64,000 nucleotides of DNA from Bombyx mori (lineage: Eukaryota; Arthropoda; Insecta; Lepidoptera; Bombycidae): NCBI RefSeq assembly GCF_030269925.1, contig NC_085112.1, positions 10,355,501-10,419,500 on the forward strand, read 5' to 3'. This document shows positions 9,663-20,654 of the stretch, piece after piece; position 1 is the first letter of the stretch, and every line of letters starts with the position of its first letter. The translations under genes were made by a program, and so were the position numbers. The notes beneath the pieces were generated by a model. That model searched no databases and was not told the origin of the DNA. It worked only from the letters and a program-made list of their open reading frames with translations.

Positions 9663-10555
9663 TGAACTTGTACGACAGACTTCAGTATGCCCTAAGTAAT
9701 CGATATAATAATATAATATTTACGAACTTTAAAAATAACGTCGTATGGACGACCCTTTTCCTTCTGCAATTCGATTAAGACCTATATTATTATTATAATA
9801 TATTTTCTAACAAATAAATACTTGTTCAAAACTAAATACAAAAAAGTTCAAAGTTGATAAACTTATAAATTAAAAAGTTAAACACAATAAAAAAAACGAC
9901 TCCATTGAATAAGAACAGGGTCGTTTGGATTATGCGACTAAAATAAAAGGCTTTATAATAGTAGTTCTTACACTGAAAATACGGCCATTGAAATTTGCCG
10001 TACTAGACTTGGACCGTTGAGTGAAGTTTTTAGACAAATTAAATCAAAATCACATATTGCTTCCTATATTTAGTCATAAAAACAACAAAAACAAATAAAC
10101 AAACTCTTTTACTTATCGAATATACGATATCCCATCCATTTTTAACGTTCTTGATGTTATCTTTTTATAATTTCTCAACGAACACTTCGGCATTTTTAAC
10201 GAGCGCACAGAGACGCGAGCGACGCGAGACTGTTTGAAATGAGCGCACAATTAAATTAAATTGTGCGCTCATTTTATGGGGACGGTTTTGAGACGCTGAG
10301 TGTGTATCTTGGGTTTTTTAATACATCAATGCAGTTGGCTCGTATATTATATATATGTACGGCAATTATAAACAACGCGCAGCAATAAATAAAAAAATAC
10401 ACTCGTAAAACATACTGTTATGAAATTTTGATTAGGTATCGATAAAAGAAAAGAATAAATGATCTATGAAAATGTACAGTTTTTTTTTTTAACTTTTAGT
10501 TTATAATTTAGCTCTTAGATATGTCTAGCCCGGACAGTGGCGGACAGCCCGGGTG
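9663..10555. other. Intergenic DNA with a short perfect hairpin
   Basis: No gene was recognised. The stretch contains a 16-bp perfect inverted repeat with a 6-bp loop at 10237-10274 and otherwise AT-rich unique-looking sequence. Confidence 0.4.
10237..10274. repeat. Perfect 16-bp inverted repeat
   Basis: Arms AAATGAGCGCACAATT (10237-10252) and its exact complement (10259-10274) flank a 6-base loop. A direct partial copy, GAGCGCACA, lies at 10201. Its function is unknown; it may be the end of a small palindromic element. Confidence 0.7.
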
Positions 10556-10616
10556 ACCATCATTATCATCATCAGCCTACAAACGTCCACTGCGGAACAT
10601 AGGCCTCCATCAGTAT
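10556..10616 (-). mobile_element. RTE-type LINE 3' tail
   Basis: Read on the minus strand it ends GGAGGCCTATGTTCCGCAGT, then a GATGATGATAATGATG tail. The same terminus, with a longer coding part, is at 28175-28405. It is an extremely 5'-truncated insertion. Confidence 0.6.
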
Positions 10617-10685
10617 AGCCCTGATCTAAAAACATTAAATAAACTCTCTGCCGCTTATTGTTCAAGCGTCTTTTGAAACAGAACT

Positions 10686-10765
10686 CAGTGTGCTTACTGC
10701 GAGTTTTTTAACGTACTCGATAGCGTAAAAGTTAGCTCATATTTGTATGGAATGGGATCGTTGTT
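10686..10765 (+). mobile_element. Half copy of palindromic MITE (CAGTGTGCTT ends)
   Basis: It begins CAGTGTGCTTACTGCGAG and continues TTTTTTAACGTACTCGATAG and GTAAAAGTTAGCTC. This matches the left arm of the complete palindrome at 19456-19613 with few changes; the right arm is missing. It is joined directly to the RTE fragment that follows. Confidence 0.7.
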
Positions 10766-10769
10766 CAGT

Positions 10770-11590
10770 GGAGTAACATGTTTGATGTGTTAATTGATAT
10801 GGGCGTTCCTTCTCATCTCACATTACTGATACAGAATCTGTACCTTGATGACTCTTGCTTCGTGAAACTGGATAATCGAAGATCTAGATCCTTCTATACA
10901 GAACGTGGAGTGCGTCAGGGCTGCATTCTGTCACCCAAATTATTTGACCTCTACGGCGAATATTTAGTGAGAAAAAGCACTTGAAGGCTGGAACGGCGGT
11001 ATTTCCGTGGGCGGTGAAACACTCACGAACCTGAGATACGCTGACGATACTACCATGCTTGCATCAGATGAAGAGGGAATGGCAATTCTGCTGAACCGTG
11101 TAGAAGAAGAAAGTACTAAACTCGGTCTTAAAATCAACCATTCTAAGACCAAAATAATGATAATAGATAGAGCGCAACTTCTTCCACGTTCTGATGCACT
11201 CAGCGGCTACGAGAAAGTAGCGGATTTCATATATCTTGGGTCGCAAATAACATCCGAGGGTGCTGCACGGGAGAGATACGCCGAAGATCCGGTATGGCTA
11301 AAAGTGCGATGGCCAATCTCGAGAAGATCTGGAAAAATCGTAGCCTTCGATATAAAACCAAAGTGCGCTTGGTGCGGGCAATGATCTTTCCCATATTCTT
11401 CTATGGGGCGGATAAATGGTGCATGAAAAGCGGGGATATCAAAAAGATCGATACCTTTGAAATGTGGGTGTGGCAGAGGATGCTACGAATACCGTGGACT
11501 GCCATGAGAACAAACGAGTCCTTTCTAAGGCATCTAAACATCCGAAAAAGGCTCTTTTCCATCTGCCGGGAAATAATGGCCTAAAAGCAA
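10770..11590 (+). pseudogene. RTE-type reverse transcriptase fragment with frameshifts
   Basis: Plus-strand coding pieces of an RTE-type LINE. Piece 1 (10778-10975) reads MGVPSHLTLLIQNLY and GVRQGCILSPKLFDLYGE. Piece 2 (10980-11270) carries LRYADDTTMLA (YADD box) and FIYLGSQITSEGA. Piece 3 (11294-11584) reads RAMIFPIFFYGADKWC and FEMWVWQRMLRIPWT. A shift near 10980 and another near 11275 separate them. The N-terminal endonuclease is missing. It is related to, but clearly diverged from, the RTE at 4780-6239. Confidence 0.75.
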
Positions 11591-11839
11591 GAACACTACC
11601 ACTTTTAAATGGAGGGAGACCAATTAGTTTTCATAAAATAAAAGAAAAATTTTATTTGTCATTAGGTAATATTAAATGTAGAACAAACAAATGCGCACTG
11701 TGTATCTATTATTACTTCATTCATTACTGTGTATTTAATTAGATAACAATGATGGACGTTGATGATTTATTTGAAAACTATCAGATCAATCGATAACCAA
11801 TGAATCTTGCTCTTACAATGTATTTAAAGACATGTGAAA
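11591..11839. other. 3' flank of PTRHD1, poly(A) signal
   Basis: The minus strand carries AATAAA at 11771-11766, about 70 bp beyond the PTRHD1 stop codon, and this probably directs its polyadenylation. No other feature was recognised. Confidence 0.5.
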
Positions 11840-13243
11840 TTAACTGGATTTTAATAATGTGTCCTTATATAATTTAAATTTGCCAACATATTTTTTTACT
11901 TCATCCTTGGGATAAGGCTTTATGGCTAAACAGGTAGGGATGTTTTCAGGCTGCTCAATCCACAATTTGTGCAATATTGAGTTTTCTTTTAATTTTTCAG
12001 CTACCTTTCTTAGTGACTCTTCATTTGGCACCTGAAATTTAAATGATTAGTTTTATAAAAATATAGACGGGTGCATGTGTAGCTGCTCCTCCATTATCAT
12101 TAGTGCTATGAGTGACACAGGGCATGTTACTGCATTACTATACGGACATTAGTAGAGCAGATGCGTGCCATCCATTACCATTTCCGTCATCTATAAGTAC
12201 TATTTAACATAAGTAGAAAACAATTACATTTCTAATCAGATTGTAATGCAGCCACAACTTTTATCATTTATTAACCGAATTAGGTGATGAAGTCAGGATA
12301 GTTTGATTTTTGCCTACATCTTTGACTACATCTTCAAAATCATATCAGGCATTATCTAATGGAGGAGAGTATTCATAAAGTTACTCTAAACAGCATCACA
12401 AACCAAGAAAGTAACGATAACATCAACACAGAGCCAACAGGTGACTCATTCTCATTCAAAGAGAATTTAGGCTGTATCTACAGAACTTGACTAAAATCTT
12501 AGAAAAAATATAATCTTAAAAATAGATTATTCCTAAATTTTAAGATTCACAAATGACAAGTAATAATAAAGGCAATTTAAAATTAACAATCCAAAACTTG
12601 ACTTTTAGAAGTTGTATAGTTGGACAGGAAACAAATTCAGGAAAAGCATATAATTACGATGACTAAACTCAAAACCAGAGATAACAGACAAAACAAAAAT
12701 ATCTCAATGTTCAGATAACTAATGTACTTGAAAACAATGTAGCATATTATTTGAAGAAACATTGGGGGGTTTAGTTTAAGCGACATTTTATCAACTTTAC
12801 AGGAGAGCCATTTATACTTTAAAATTTGAAAAAATATAACAAAAATACATCTTCAACTTCAGTCAATAACTATTAATTCTCAATTTTAAGTATTATTCAT
12901 GTTTAACGAAACTTATGACAAAATCAGTGCAATGCAAGTGCAAGTGCAATGATTTAGTGTAGTTTTTCCATACTCTTACTTTTATATTCGTTTGCTGAAT
13001 TTAAGCTCTAACTTGAAACTTTTGTGATTTCGTTATTTTAAAATCAAAACTTACTTCTAAAACAACTTTGTGCATATTATCTAAATCATTCAAATATTGT
13101 ATAGTATGTTCATCATCTTTATATATGTGCATAACTGCCGAAGAAGCGTGGCATGCTTGAGCGACAAGAGCCCCAATAGACCAGCCAAATTCTTTTAATA
13201 AATCACTACGGAGTAATATATACTGCACAGTTACGTTCGACAT
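11840..13243 (-). CDS. PTRHD1: PTRHD1-like protein (PTH2 fold), two exons, complete
   Basis: The 126-aa product belongs to the peptidyl-tRNA hydrolase 2-like family, PTRHD1 branch; PTH2 enzymes release peptides from stalled peptidyl-tRNA, while the activity of PTRHD1 itself is less certain. Exon 1 (13243-13055) starts MSNVTVQYILLRSDL and contains GALVAQACHASSAVM, the family's signature loop. It ends KVVLE at a GTAAGT donor (13054). Exon 2 (12031-11840) follows a TTTCAG acceptor and carries LWIEQPENIPTCLAIKPYPK, also diagnostic, ending K-S-S-stop. The exons join in phase 0 through a 1023-bp intron. The length is close to known PTRHD1 proteins without N-terminal extension. No damage is seen. 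Confidence 0.92.
12032..13054 (-). other. PTRHD1 intron
   Basis: AT-rich intron with GT-AG ends. I saw no repeat of a family found elsewhere in the window. Confidence 0.7.
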
Positions 13244-13462
13244 TTTATTTTATGCCAATATAGCTTTCTGAAGTGTTGAGATATGAACAATAAAATCAAG
13301 CATAATTATATATGCATTTAAAACATAAACATTATTTTTAATGTACGGTACTGTACAATTTATTCACACCGAAATCGGAATCTGCAACTTAAGTATGACC
13401 TGAATATTGACAATTGACATTATTTGACATTTATATTACACTATCTCTCCGTGACATAGACC

Positions 13463-13465
<3 letters not shown>

Positions 13466-13493
<28 letters not shown>

Positions 13494-14138
13494 CCTACCT
13501 AAGCTGATAGCCCTAGCGGCTATGTCAGCGTAACCCTAACTTTAGTAGGTGAGCTCACGGGGCTCAAACCTGACGATGTTGCTAACACGAACCCTAGCAA
13601 GAGCCGTGCTTCGCAGAATCTACCACCGGATCGGAAACGCGACCCACTGAGAAGATCCGGCGAGAAACTCAGTGGGCTGTGTCTGAGAGTTAATTTACTC
13701 GTCGAGCCCTTTGTCGCAAGCGACGGGTTCGACGAGAACGGTGACCGGTGCTTGAAGTACCTAAGAGCACCGTTAGTGGATCAGGAGGATCCGAGATGAC
13801 GTGTTTTGGGCGACGTCGACTGCTTTCCATTCTGTCCGCAGGATCGGGAATGTAGTTACCGGCGGCCACGATGAGAGGGTTCTCGTGTCGTGCCGCTTTA
13901 TCGAAGTGGCGCATGGACGCCGACTGAAGATACTTACTGATGGACTCTAAGTCCAGGTCGTCATGGAGGTCGACGTTCCTGACGAACCACGGGGCTCCGA
14001 CGGCTATCCTGCAAAAACGGGATTGAATAATTTGAAATGTTTTTAGGTGTATGCGGGCCGCGTGAGCGAACACTACACTTGCATAGGTCATGACGGGGCG
14101 TATGCAAGTTTTGTAGAGTGTCACCTTATTTCTAAGGG
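13466..14138 (-). mobile_element. 5'-truncated jockey/BMC1-type LINE with 10-bp TSD
   Basis: On the minus strand the insertion ends in a ~29-base poly(A) (poly-T at 13466-13493). It is bracketed by the direct repeat ATAGACCTAT at 13456-13465 and 14139-14148, the target-site duplication. It contains the coding tail and 3'UTR of a jockey-clade LINE. It is a clean product of target-primed reverse transcription. Confidence 0.88.
13690..14133 (-). pseudogene. LINE ORF2 C-terminal fragment
   Basis: About 145 codons of the end of a jockey-type ORF2: LYKTCIRPVMTYASVVFAHA, then FQIIQSRFCRIAVGAPWFVR and the tail RMESSRRRPKHV. It is open to its natural stop but lacks endonuclease and reverse transcriptase, because the insertion starts inside this region. 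The block RPVMTYASVVF followed by GAPWFVRN is typical of jockey-clade elements after the RT domain. Confidence 0.8.
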
Positions 14139-14148
14139 ATAGACCTAT

Positions 14149-15337
14149 ATAGTATAGTATAGGTTTAAGTTAATTTAAGTTTAATAATTTAAGTACCTAT
14201 AGGTTTCCTACTTCAGTGGGCACGAAATTTTGGTTGACGTTTCATTTCCATAGGTTTCCTACTTCATTGCTCCGTGAACTCTCCACATAGCAGTATTTTT
14301 AAACAAAAAAGGCGAAAGTACCAATCATACAGTCTAATTTTATTATTAGATAAAAAAAATTGAAGTCAAAGTATGAAATTGCCGATTTGTACTGAAAAAT
14401 TGAAATTCGTTTTTTTTTCATGTAACATATTTATTTAATAAAAATATCTACTATTATTATCTATACATTGCTGTCATTTAACAGGAAGGTAATTTATGCC
14501 TTTGCGATAGAACTCTGGTGATCTAGATTTTACAAACTGTGTGAAACCATTTTGTACCTACTGCCTCCTAAGAAAACTTTTTATTACGTAGAAAATTTTA
14601 TTGTCTGTTCAAATAATCAGAATTTAAAGGAATTCTATCCATCCATTTGTGAGGTGCAGAATCATGACGCTGCTTATTTATAAATAAATGTTCCGAACTG
14701 TTTGCATAAAATGATGTCCTGCAATTCTGGCGTTTTTTCTTAAACTTGTGCACTTACACAAAATCTAAACGATTAACTGGCCATTCATTCATTCACGTTT
14801 GTAACTAAAAATAAACCATGATGTCAAGAAGAAAAGAAACACGTCCTTTTTAATAGCTCTAAATGGGTATCCTAACACAGTGATCACCTGATAATAAGTG
14901 GTTACCGGAACTTATAGATAGCATGGATACTCCTACTAATTCTAAAACAGAGATCAGTGTGAATCTAAATTACAATGGCTAGCGCACGTCTCATACTTCT
15001 GCTATTAGTACTACCGGTAAAAAATAAAAATAGGGAATATTAAAACTAAACCTATAACCCGACACCATTTTACTTTGTGAAAGCGTGCTACATCAATTCT
15101 GAATACTGACATACGAATAATACATAAATACAATAGCGATGTAGTTTCTCTGCTGAAACGGTGACTAACATCTAAACATTAGTACCTAATTATCAATGTC
15201 GTAACTCGACACTTGCCATATATTCATACTATTAATAGTAAGTATTGCGAAAAATAAGTTATTGCTTGTGTCTTGTGACTTGTTGTCCACAATATTGTAG
15301 AGAAGCATTACTCGGTAATATGTTGCACAGTGTATCA
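14149..15337. other. Intergenic DNA, nothing firm
   Basis: AT-rich DNA. About 14855-14930 has a weak match to the 3' part of Bm1 on the minus strand (GATAATAAGTGGTTACCGGA), too degraded to annotate separately. No exon was recognised. Confidence 0.4.
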
Positions 15338-15937
15338 CAGCGGTCGGGGAACTTTTTTAATTATTACCCCAAAATATATTTTTTTAAGTTGGTTGGTTGG
15401 GTAATTACCCCATGGCGAAGAACAAAAAAAATATGAAATCGCTTCTTTTTAGTATCTTTCATATTATAGCCCCGATGATAATTTTCAAAAGAAAAAACTA
15501 AAAATTTAATTTAAGCATCATTTATTCAATTTATCAATGTAATACATAGTAATACATAACGGTAATAATAGTAATATCTGTAATATACAGTTGAGGAAAA
15601 AAAATCACCCCCACAGAGAATATAAGTAATTGATAATTTCTTGTTATTTTATAATTCACACGATGCCTACAATAAAATACCTGGGTCAATCACGTGAACT
15701 TTGTGTTTCCAAATAATGTGTTCTATCTCATTCTCTCGCCGGCTGAATCCTATATATTTATGTGTTTGTGTCTCTATGGACTTATTTTTCGTTTCGTTTA
15801 ATTTCGTTTCATCGAATTTGAAATCACAACGATTCTAAAGAAGCTTCACTTCAATATATACTTTTTACTCACAAAAGTTTCATTTTTACGCCCCAAAATT
15901 TCATTTTAGGTAATTTACCCCGGTTCCCTGGCTGCTG
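15338..15937 (+). mobile_element. Non-autonomous hAT-type element (600 bp) with 8-bp TSD
   Basis: The element starts CAGCGGTCGGGGAAC and ends with the complement of CAGCAGCCAGGGAACC, imperfect terminal repeats of the hAT type (CAG...GGGGAAC). The 8-bp sequence GTGTATCA is directly repeated on both sides (15330-15337 and 15938-15945), the target-site length expected of hAT transposases. Further inside, both ends share ACCCCAAAAT-like blocks. No transposase ORF is present. Confidence 0.88.
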
Positions 15938-15945
15938 GTGTATCA

Positions 15946-16267
15946 TAATAATTTGTGAATATATGATCCGTCAGATCTTTTCTACCCAATTTACACGCTT
16001 TATATTAACTTCACTTGTATGTATGTTTGCAACTGACTCCTTTAGACGCGATTTTGACCCACTTTAAACGGCCAGAATTCATTCAAACTTTGTAGATTTA
16101 TCGAGGACCGATAAAAAAATACTAATTTGATAAGATTATTCCATTATTCAATTTATAAAATAAGATTTTGGTCAATTTATATAATTTTTATCTATACTCG
16201 ATAAGGCAGGAATTGATGTTAATGTACTTAATAGTTTTAAAAATACGCTTTTAAAGAAAATTTAAAA
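15946..16267. other. Intergenic DNA, nothing firm
   Basis: The start (about 16015-16110) resembles the end of a dispersed lepidopteran repeat (TGACTCCTTTAGACGCGATT), but no second copy is in this window. No coding sequence was recognised. Confidence 0.35.
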
Positions 16268-16611
16268 TACATAATAGTTTAAAAAACTAAAAAAGACACT
16301 TTATATAAAATTCAACTAAAAAATTAAAATAAATTTTAATAAATTTAAATTGAAAATAGTGTAAAATATATTTTATTTAAAAAAAAGAGTGGGGTGCTTT
16401 TTAAGATATTATTGAAATAATAATTCTTCTACTCATATCTGTCAGAAAAATATTTATAACTAATAACACCATGCACCCCATGCTTTTTTTACAATAAAAT
16501 ATATTTTACACTATATTCAATTTAAATTTATTAAAATTTATTTTCTATTTTTTTAGTTGAATTTTAGATAAAGCGTGTTTTTTATTTTTTTAAACTATTA
16601 TTTATTATGTA
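16268..16611. mobile_element. Palindromic MITE with ~130-bp arms upstream of LSM8
   Basis: The left arm (16268-about 16402) begins TACATAATAGTTTAAA and runs to GAGTGGGGTGC. The right arm (about 16474-16611) is its inverse complement with a modest number of mismatches and small indels, ending TTTATTATGTA. A central spacer of about 70 bp separates them. The length, the terminal TA and the absence of any ORF indicate a foldback-like MITE. It ends about 165 bp before the LSM8 start codon. Confidence 0.8.
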
Positions 16612-16775
16612 GTAATCATGTAGGTAGTAATAGTAATTGTAGTAGCTATTATACTAATCTGTGTAGGTACACATTTCAAATAATAATCTGTGGCAGCTCC
16701 CTGAAATTTGAAAATTTCTTATAGTTGTTTGATGTTGATTATTACTAATTTGAATTTATAAATAAAATAATTAGA
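16612..16775 (+). promoter_or_regulatory. Probable LSM8 promoter and 5'UTR
   Basis: This short interval between the palindromic MITE and the LSM8 ATG must hold the 5'UTR, and probably the core promoter unless the gene has an upstream spliced leader exon. No TATA box at a clear position was identified. Confidence 0.4.
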
Positions 16776-17066
16776 ATGGCTTCTGGACTCGAAAATTACG
16801 TGAATCAAACAGTGTCGGTAATAACTTCGGATGGACGTAATTTTATTGGCACCCTTAAGGGCTTTGACCAAACAATAAATATTATTTTAGACGAATCTCA
16901 CGAAAGAGTGTTTTCCTCCACAAGTGGCGTCGCTCAAGTAGTACTTGGACTTCACATAATCAGAGGAGACAATGTGGCAATAGTCGGGCAAATAGACGAG
17001 TCAATTGATAGCAGATTAGACCTCGGAAACATCAAGGCAGAACCACTTGGACCAATGGTACATTAG
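16776..17066 (+). CDS. LSM8: U6 snRNA-associated Sm-like protein LSm8
   Basis: LSm8 is the subunit specific to the nuclear LSm2-8 ring, which binds the 3' oligo(U) end of U6 snRNA and helps U4/U6 assembly and splicing. The 96-aa product covers the normal family length. The Sm1 half is visible as VSVITSDGRNFIGTLKGFDQ (about residues 13-32) and the Sm2 half as GLHIIRGDNVAIVGQID (about 58-74). The ATG lies in the context AGAATGG and the ORF is uninterrupted to TAG. AATAAA signals follow at 17075 and 17114. The gene has no intron in its coding region, yet shows no retrocopy marks such as a poly(A) tail or TSD. Confidence 0.96.
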   Translation: MASGLENYVNQTVSVITSDGRNFIGTLKGFDQTINIILDESHERVFSSTSGVAQVVLGLHIIRGDNVAIVGQIDESIDSRLDLGNIKAEPLGPMVH

Positions 17067-18584
17067 AACTAGTTAATAAATGTTTTGTTATCAATCGGTG
17101 TTTCATTTGGGCAAATAAATATCATATTTTGTATTCGTCTCTTGTCTTGATTTACTAATTCGCAAAGCAGAATACATATTTTCACCCATAAAAATTAATC
17201 TTAGCCCTGGCTTGGGTTTTCCATTCTCTGAATAGGATTTGTGATAGCATGCCCTGTAATACCTGTTAGAATAGACAACACCCTGGATATATGTTCATTT
17301 CTTTGAACATAATCCTTAGGAAGTTACTTATGATGCCTATTGTAAACTACCAAATTAAGGGTTATATGTTTTACTCTTTCACAAAATACACATGAAGGTT
17401 CAAATACATTAAATCCCTGTATAATATATTCACAGGAATCAAAAATATTCATAGGTACTAAAAGAACCTTATTTCTCATTTGCTAATGGGTCTCATCACA
17501 ATCAGCTCAGTTAGCCTGTTACCAACACAATTTTTTTAATGTGTTTGTGCTCTAGTAACTGGCATATAAATAACCGTTTTAGAATAAGCATAATAGCATT
17601 TCTTTTAATCGGCAAAGCCAAATAAACAAGAAAAAGATGCTTGAATTTTTTATTTTAATCGTGTCACAAAAAATGTTTTAGCATTGGTAATTATTTCATT
17701 GGAAAAATCACATTCCATTGATTAAATAAAAAGGAGCAAGCCTCATTAATTACATAATTAAGAGAACAAATTCCGTAAAAACGGATACATATTCCTTTCA
17801 GTCTGTTTTAGGAAACTTCAAAATTATGCACACTACTCATATTCTGAATACCCAGAGGTCATTCATTTATTCATCTATTGTAAGTTTGTCAAATTACATG
17901 TATGCTTGTTTTTACCAGTTTGTTGTTACATAATATATATGTTTAATTATAATTCAATTGTTATTTGTTTATCTACTTACTGAACAAAAAAGTTCCCAAA
18001 TTAAAATGTTGCATAGTGCTACAAACAAAATTAGAAAGAACCTTATTCCACTACACACTATAATATTACCTACCTAATTATATTGCACAAGTTTATTAAA
18101 TACGAGCAGTACATTATTTTACCAAAATTCGAGTACCATCTAAGAGTGGTAATGATTCTAATTTTGAACAATTTTGAAACAGTACATATTTTATGTTCAA
18201 TTAAATATGAAACATGATGGGCCTAAATTAATAATACTAAAGGAATGATCTTTTGGCGATCGACGCGAGAAGCGAAGTTGGGTCAATTGTTTAATTTCTT
18301 GATTTACATATGTGGTGATTATTCAGGTTTAAACGTGTAATCACTGGTTATTCATTGTTTAGCATCTGTAAAAGTACACAAATGTGAGAAAATGAAACAA
18401 AGTCGCTGAACGTGGATTTTCGGGTTTTTTCCAAAAAGTCCACTGCAGTCAGTAAATAACCACAATTTTACGGAGGTTTTATTTCATTCCATCTCATCTA
18501 GTTTCATTTAATTACATCTTAATTGATTTCAACCTCAAGTAAATCAACTTCACCTCATTTTATCGATTTTACGTTTCGCTTCAT
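17067..18584. other. LSM8 3'UTR and intergenic DNA
   Basis: Two AATAAA signals (17075-17080 and 17114-17119) lie just after LSM8. The remaining ~1.4 kb is AT-rich. I recognised no exon or repeat family in it. Confidence 0.45.
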
Positions 18585-18785
18585 TTTTTTTTTATTGCAT
18601 AGATGGGTGGACGAGCTCAGAGCTCACCTGGTGTTAAGTGGTTACCGGAGCCCATAGATATCTAGAATGTAAATGCCACCCCATAGGTACACCTTGTACG
18701 ATTTCATTAGAAAAATTGGTTCCCGCCTGCGGGATTCGAAAACCGTTGCATCGCTTGATACGAATTCATCGCAGGTCTTATCCTT
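18585..18785 (-). mobile_element. Bm1 SINE, minus strand, internally deleted
   Basis: It starts as poly-T followed by ATAGATGGGTGGACGAGCTC (the reversed Bm1 3' end). After an internal deletion it reaches the tRNA-like head GGGATTCGAAAACCGTTGCA, reversed. It has diverged from the full-length copy at 53539-53977. Confidence 0.75.
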
Positions 18786-19455
18786 TTTATATTATTTTAT
18801 ATCAAAGATTAATGGATGAATGGTTTGATACTTTCGCCTTTCCTGTTGGATGAATGCAACTACTACTAGTGAAAGTCATGAAAATAAGTAATAAATTGTC
18901 AAGAGTTACGTACTTTCCAAATTTTTTAATTTCTCGAAGAGAGTGAAAGATAAATTTACATTTACTTAGGTCCATTTTTAACAAAACCAAAAAGTATATG
19001 TACTGACATACGATTTAAAAAACATGGTTCAGATTGACCCAGAATGCACTTATAGGTCAACGGCTGAAGTATACAATCGAGGGGTTACTATCAAGATAAA
19101 AACTGGTGAGTAGGTACACTCAAGATAACTGTACAGGTGTTTTTATTTTTTTATTTTTTACCCCCCTCGACCGGGTATCCGTAAATGGATTCCCCAGCGT
19201 TAAAAAAAAAAAGGTATTTTTATTTAATTTAAAGATATTAAAAAAAAGTTTAATACTTACTGACAATGAGTGAATTAGAATATCTGGATGAACGTGGAAG
19301 TGTACTAGCAGTGGAAAATAATCTTGGATAGATTTTTTCACGCTTATATTATGGGCGGAAGGGCAACGGTTAAAAACACGTGATTCGTTAAACCAATCAG
19401 CCCGCACTTTGCCTTTCGTCATACGCAACAATTTGACGGCTGCACTTGTTTGCAT
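18786..19455. other. Intergenic DNA, nothing firm
   Basis: A minus-strand frame of 111 codons ends in AT-rich sequence. Its first ~62 codons (19455-19268) precede a GTAAGT donor, but the start codon abuts the MITE at 19456 and no family is recognisable, so I do not call a gene. Confidence 0.35.
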
Positions 19456-19613
19456 AGTGCGAGTTTTTTAACGTTCTCGATAGCGTAAAAGTTAGCTCAT
19501 ATTTGTAATGGAATGGGATCGTTTACCTACGTTTGCCGCTAGGGGCGCTGTTCAAACTGCATACAAAGATGGATTAACTTTTACGCTATCGAGAACGTTA
19601 AAAAACTCGCACT
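19456..19613. mobile_element. Palindromic MITE with perfect 39-bp arms
   Basis: The left arm (19456-19494) begins AGTGCGAGTTTTTTAACGTT; the right arm (19575-19613) is its exact complement. The full family end is probably CAGTGTGCTTAGTGCGAG, since the right side continues AAGCACACTG. Other copies are at 10686-10765 (left half) and 62968-63073. No ORF is present. Confidence 0.85.
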
Positions 19614-19945
19614 AAGCACACTGGTCAGTTTACTAGGCTACGAAAGCGTAAGCATTAAATTGTACATTTTAATGTCTCTATGCAATCTATCGACAATTTG
19701 TAACCTCAATAGATTATTTATAAGCTAACGGTACCCACAAGTATCCAATGACATTGAGGATTTTACCTCTACACTGAAAACAGTGGCATCAGAAGAATTC
19801 CATACTAAATAAAGATAATTGAATTTAGAACCAACACCTATTATATTATTACTCGTTTGCATTTTCTGGATTACTTCTTTTGTAACCAAGCTGAAGGATT
19901 TTAATAATATTAGTGAAATAAGACCATCGGCAAAAAATTATGCTT
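19614..19945. other. Intergenic DNA before the LINE insertion
   Basis: No exon or repeat was recognised. Confidence 0.35.
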
Positions 19946-19970
19946 AGTTTTCGGCTGGAAAAATTATTGT

Positions 19971-20654
19971 ATGCGCCCATATAGATGCGTAAAATGTGCT
20001 GGTCCACATAAGACAACATTGTGCACTATTGACAAAAATACACCAGCTGTGTGCACTCTCTGCTCAGGAAGTCATCCTGCTAGTTACAAAGGATGTATGG
20101 TATACAAAGAAATTCTTACAAGGAAGAAAATGGCTAATAAACCTAACACGAAATATAAAATCAACTCTCTTGCTACAAAAGATCCAACAGTATATAGCGA
20201 TACCCAAATAGAAACTGAAAAAGAAAGAAAAGTAAAAACCACCAAACAGCATGCTACTGTTCAAGAAAGTTTAAAACAATACAGTGAGGTTGTTAAAAAA
20301 GGTCTTGAAAATTCATCTCTCAAGAATCATACTTATGATCCAATCAAATATAAAAAAGATACGCAGGATCATCAGACATCATGGCCTTTAGATAACAGTA
20401 CAGAAACACAGAGATCAGATACATACATAAATAGACATCAGCCAAGAACACAAAAACCTATGACAAAATACAACGATGACAATATGTCACAGAGAACACA
20501 ATTAAAAAAAATAGATAGCGACAATGACACTCGAGAGCAAATACTTATGTTAGAAAAGGTCATAACAAGACAATCTGAAAGAATTGACCAACTTATAACA
20601 CAGCTAAACACAATGATGAACCTTATCATTACACTCGTGAGTAAAGCTCCATAA
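19971..20654 (+). pseudogene. LINE ORF1 (Gag-like), 5'-truncated
   Basis: This is the C-terminal part of the LINE nucleocapsid-like protein. Two zinc knuckles are visible at the start: CVKCAGPHKTTLC (CX2CX3HX4C) and CTLCSGSHPASYKGC (CX2CX3HX6C). A long Lys/Gln/Thr-rich region follows, ending with a coiled-coil-like stretch, ITRQSERIDQLITQLN. The ATG at 19971 lies only 9 bases inside the insertion and is not the natural start; upstream Gag sequence was lost. The stop TAA overlaps the ORF2 ATG (TAATG). Confidence 0.8.

Noticed and set aside
19120..19455. 111-codon minus-strand frame, the first part ending at a GTAAGT donor
   Set aside because: It begins exactly at the MITE border, the second half is low-complexity Phe/Lys-rich, and no family or second exon is recognisable.
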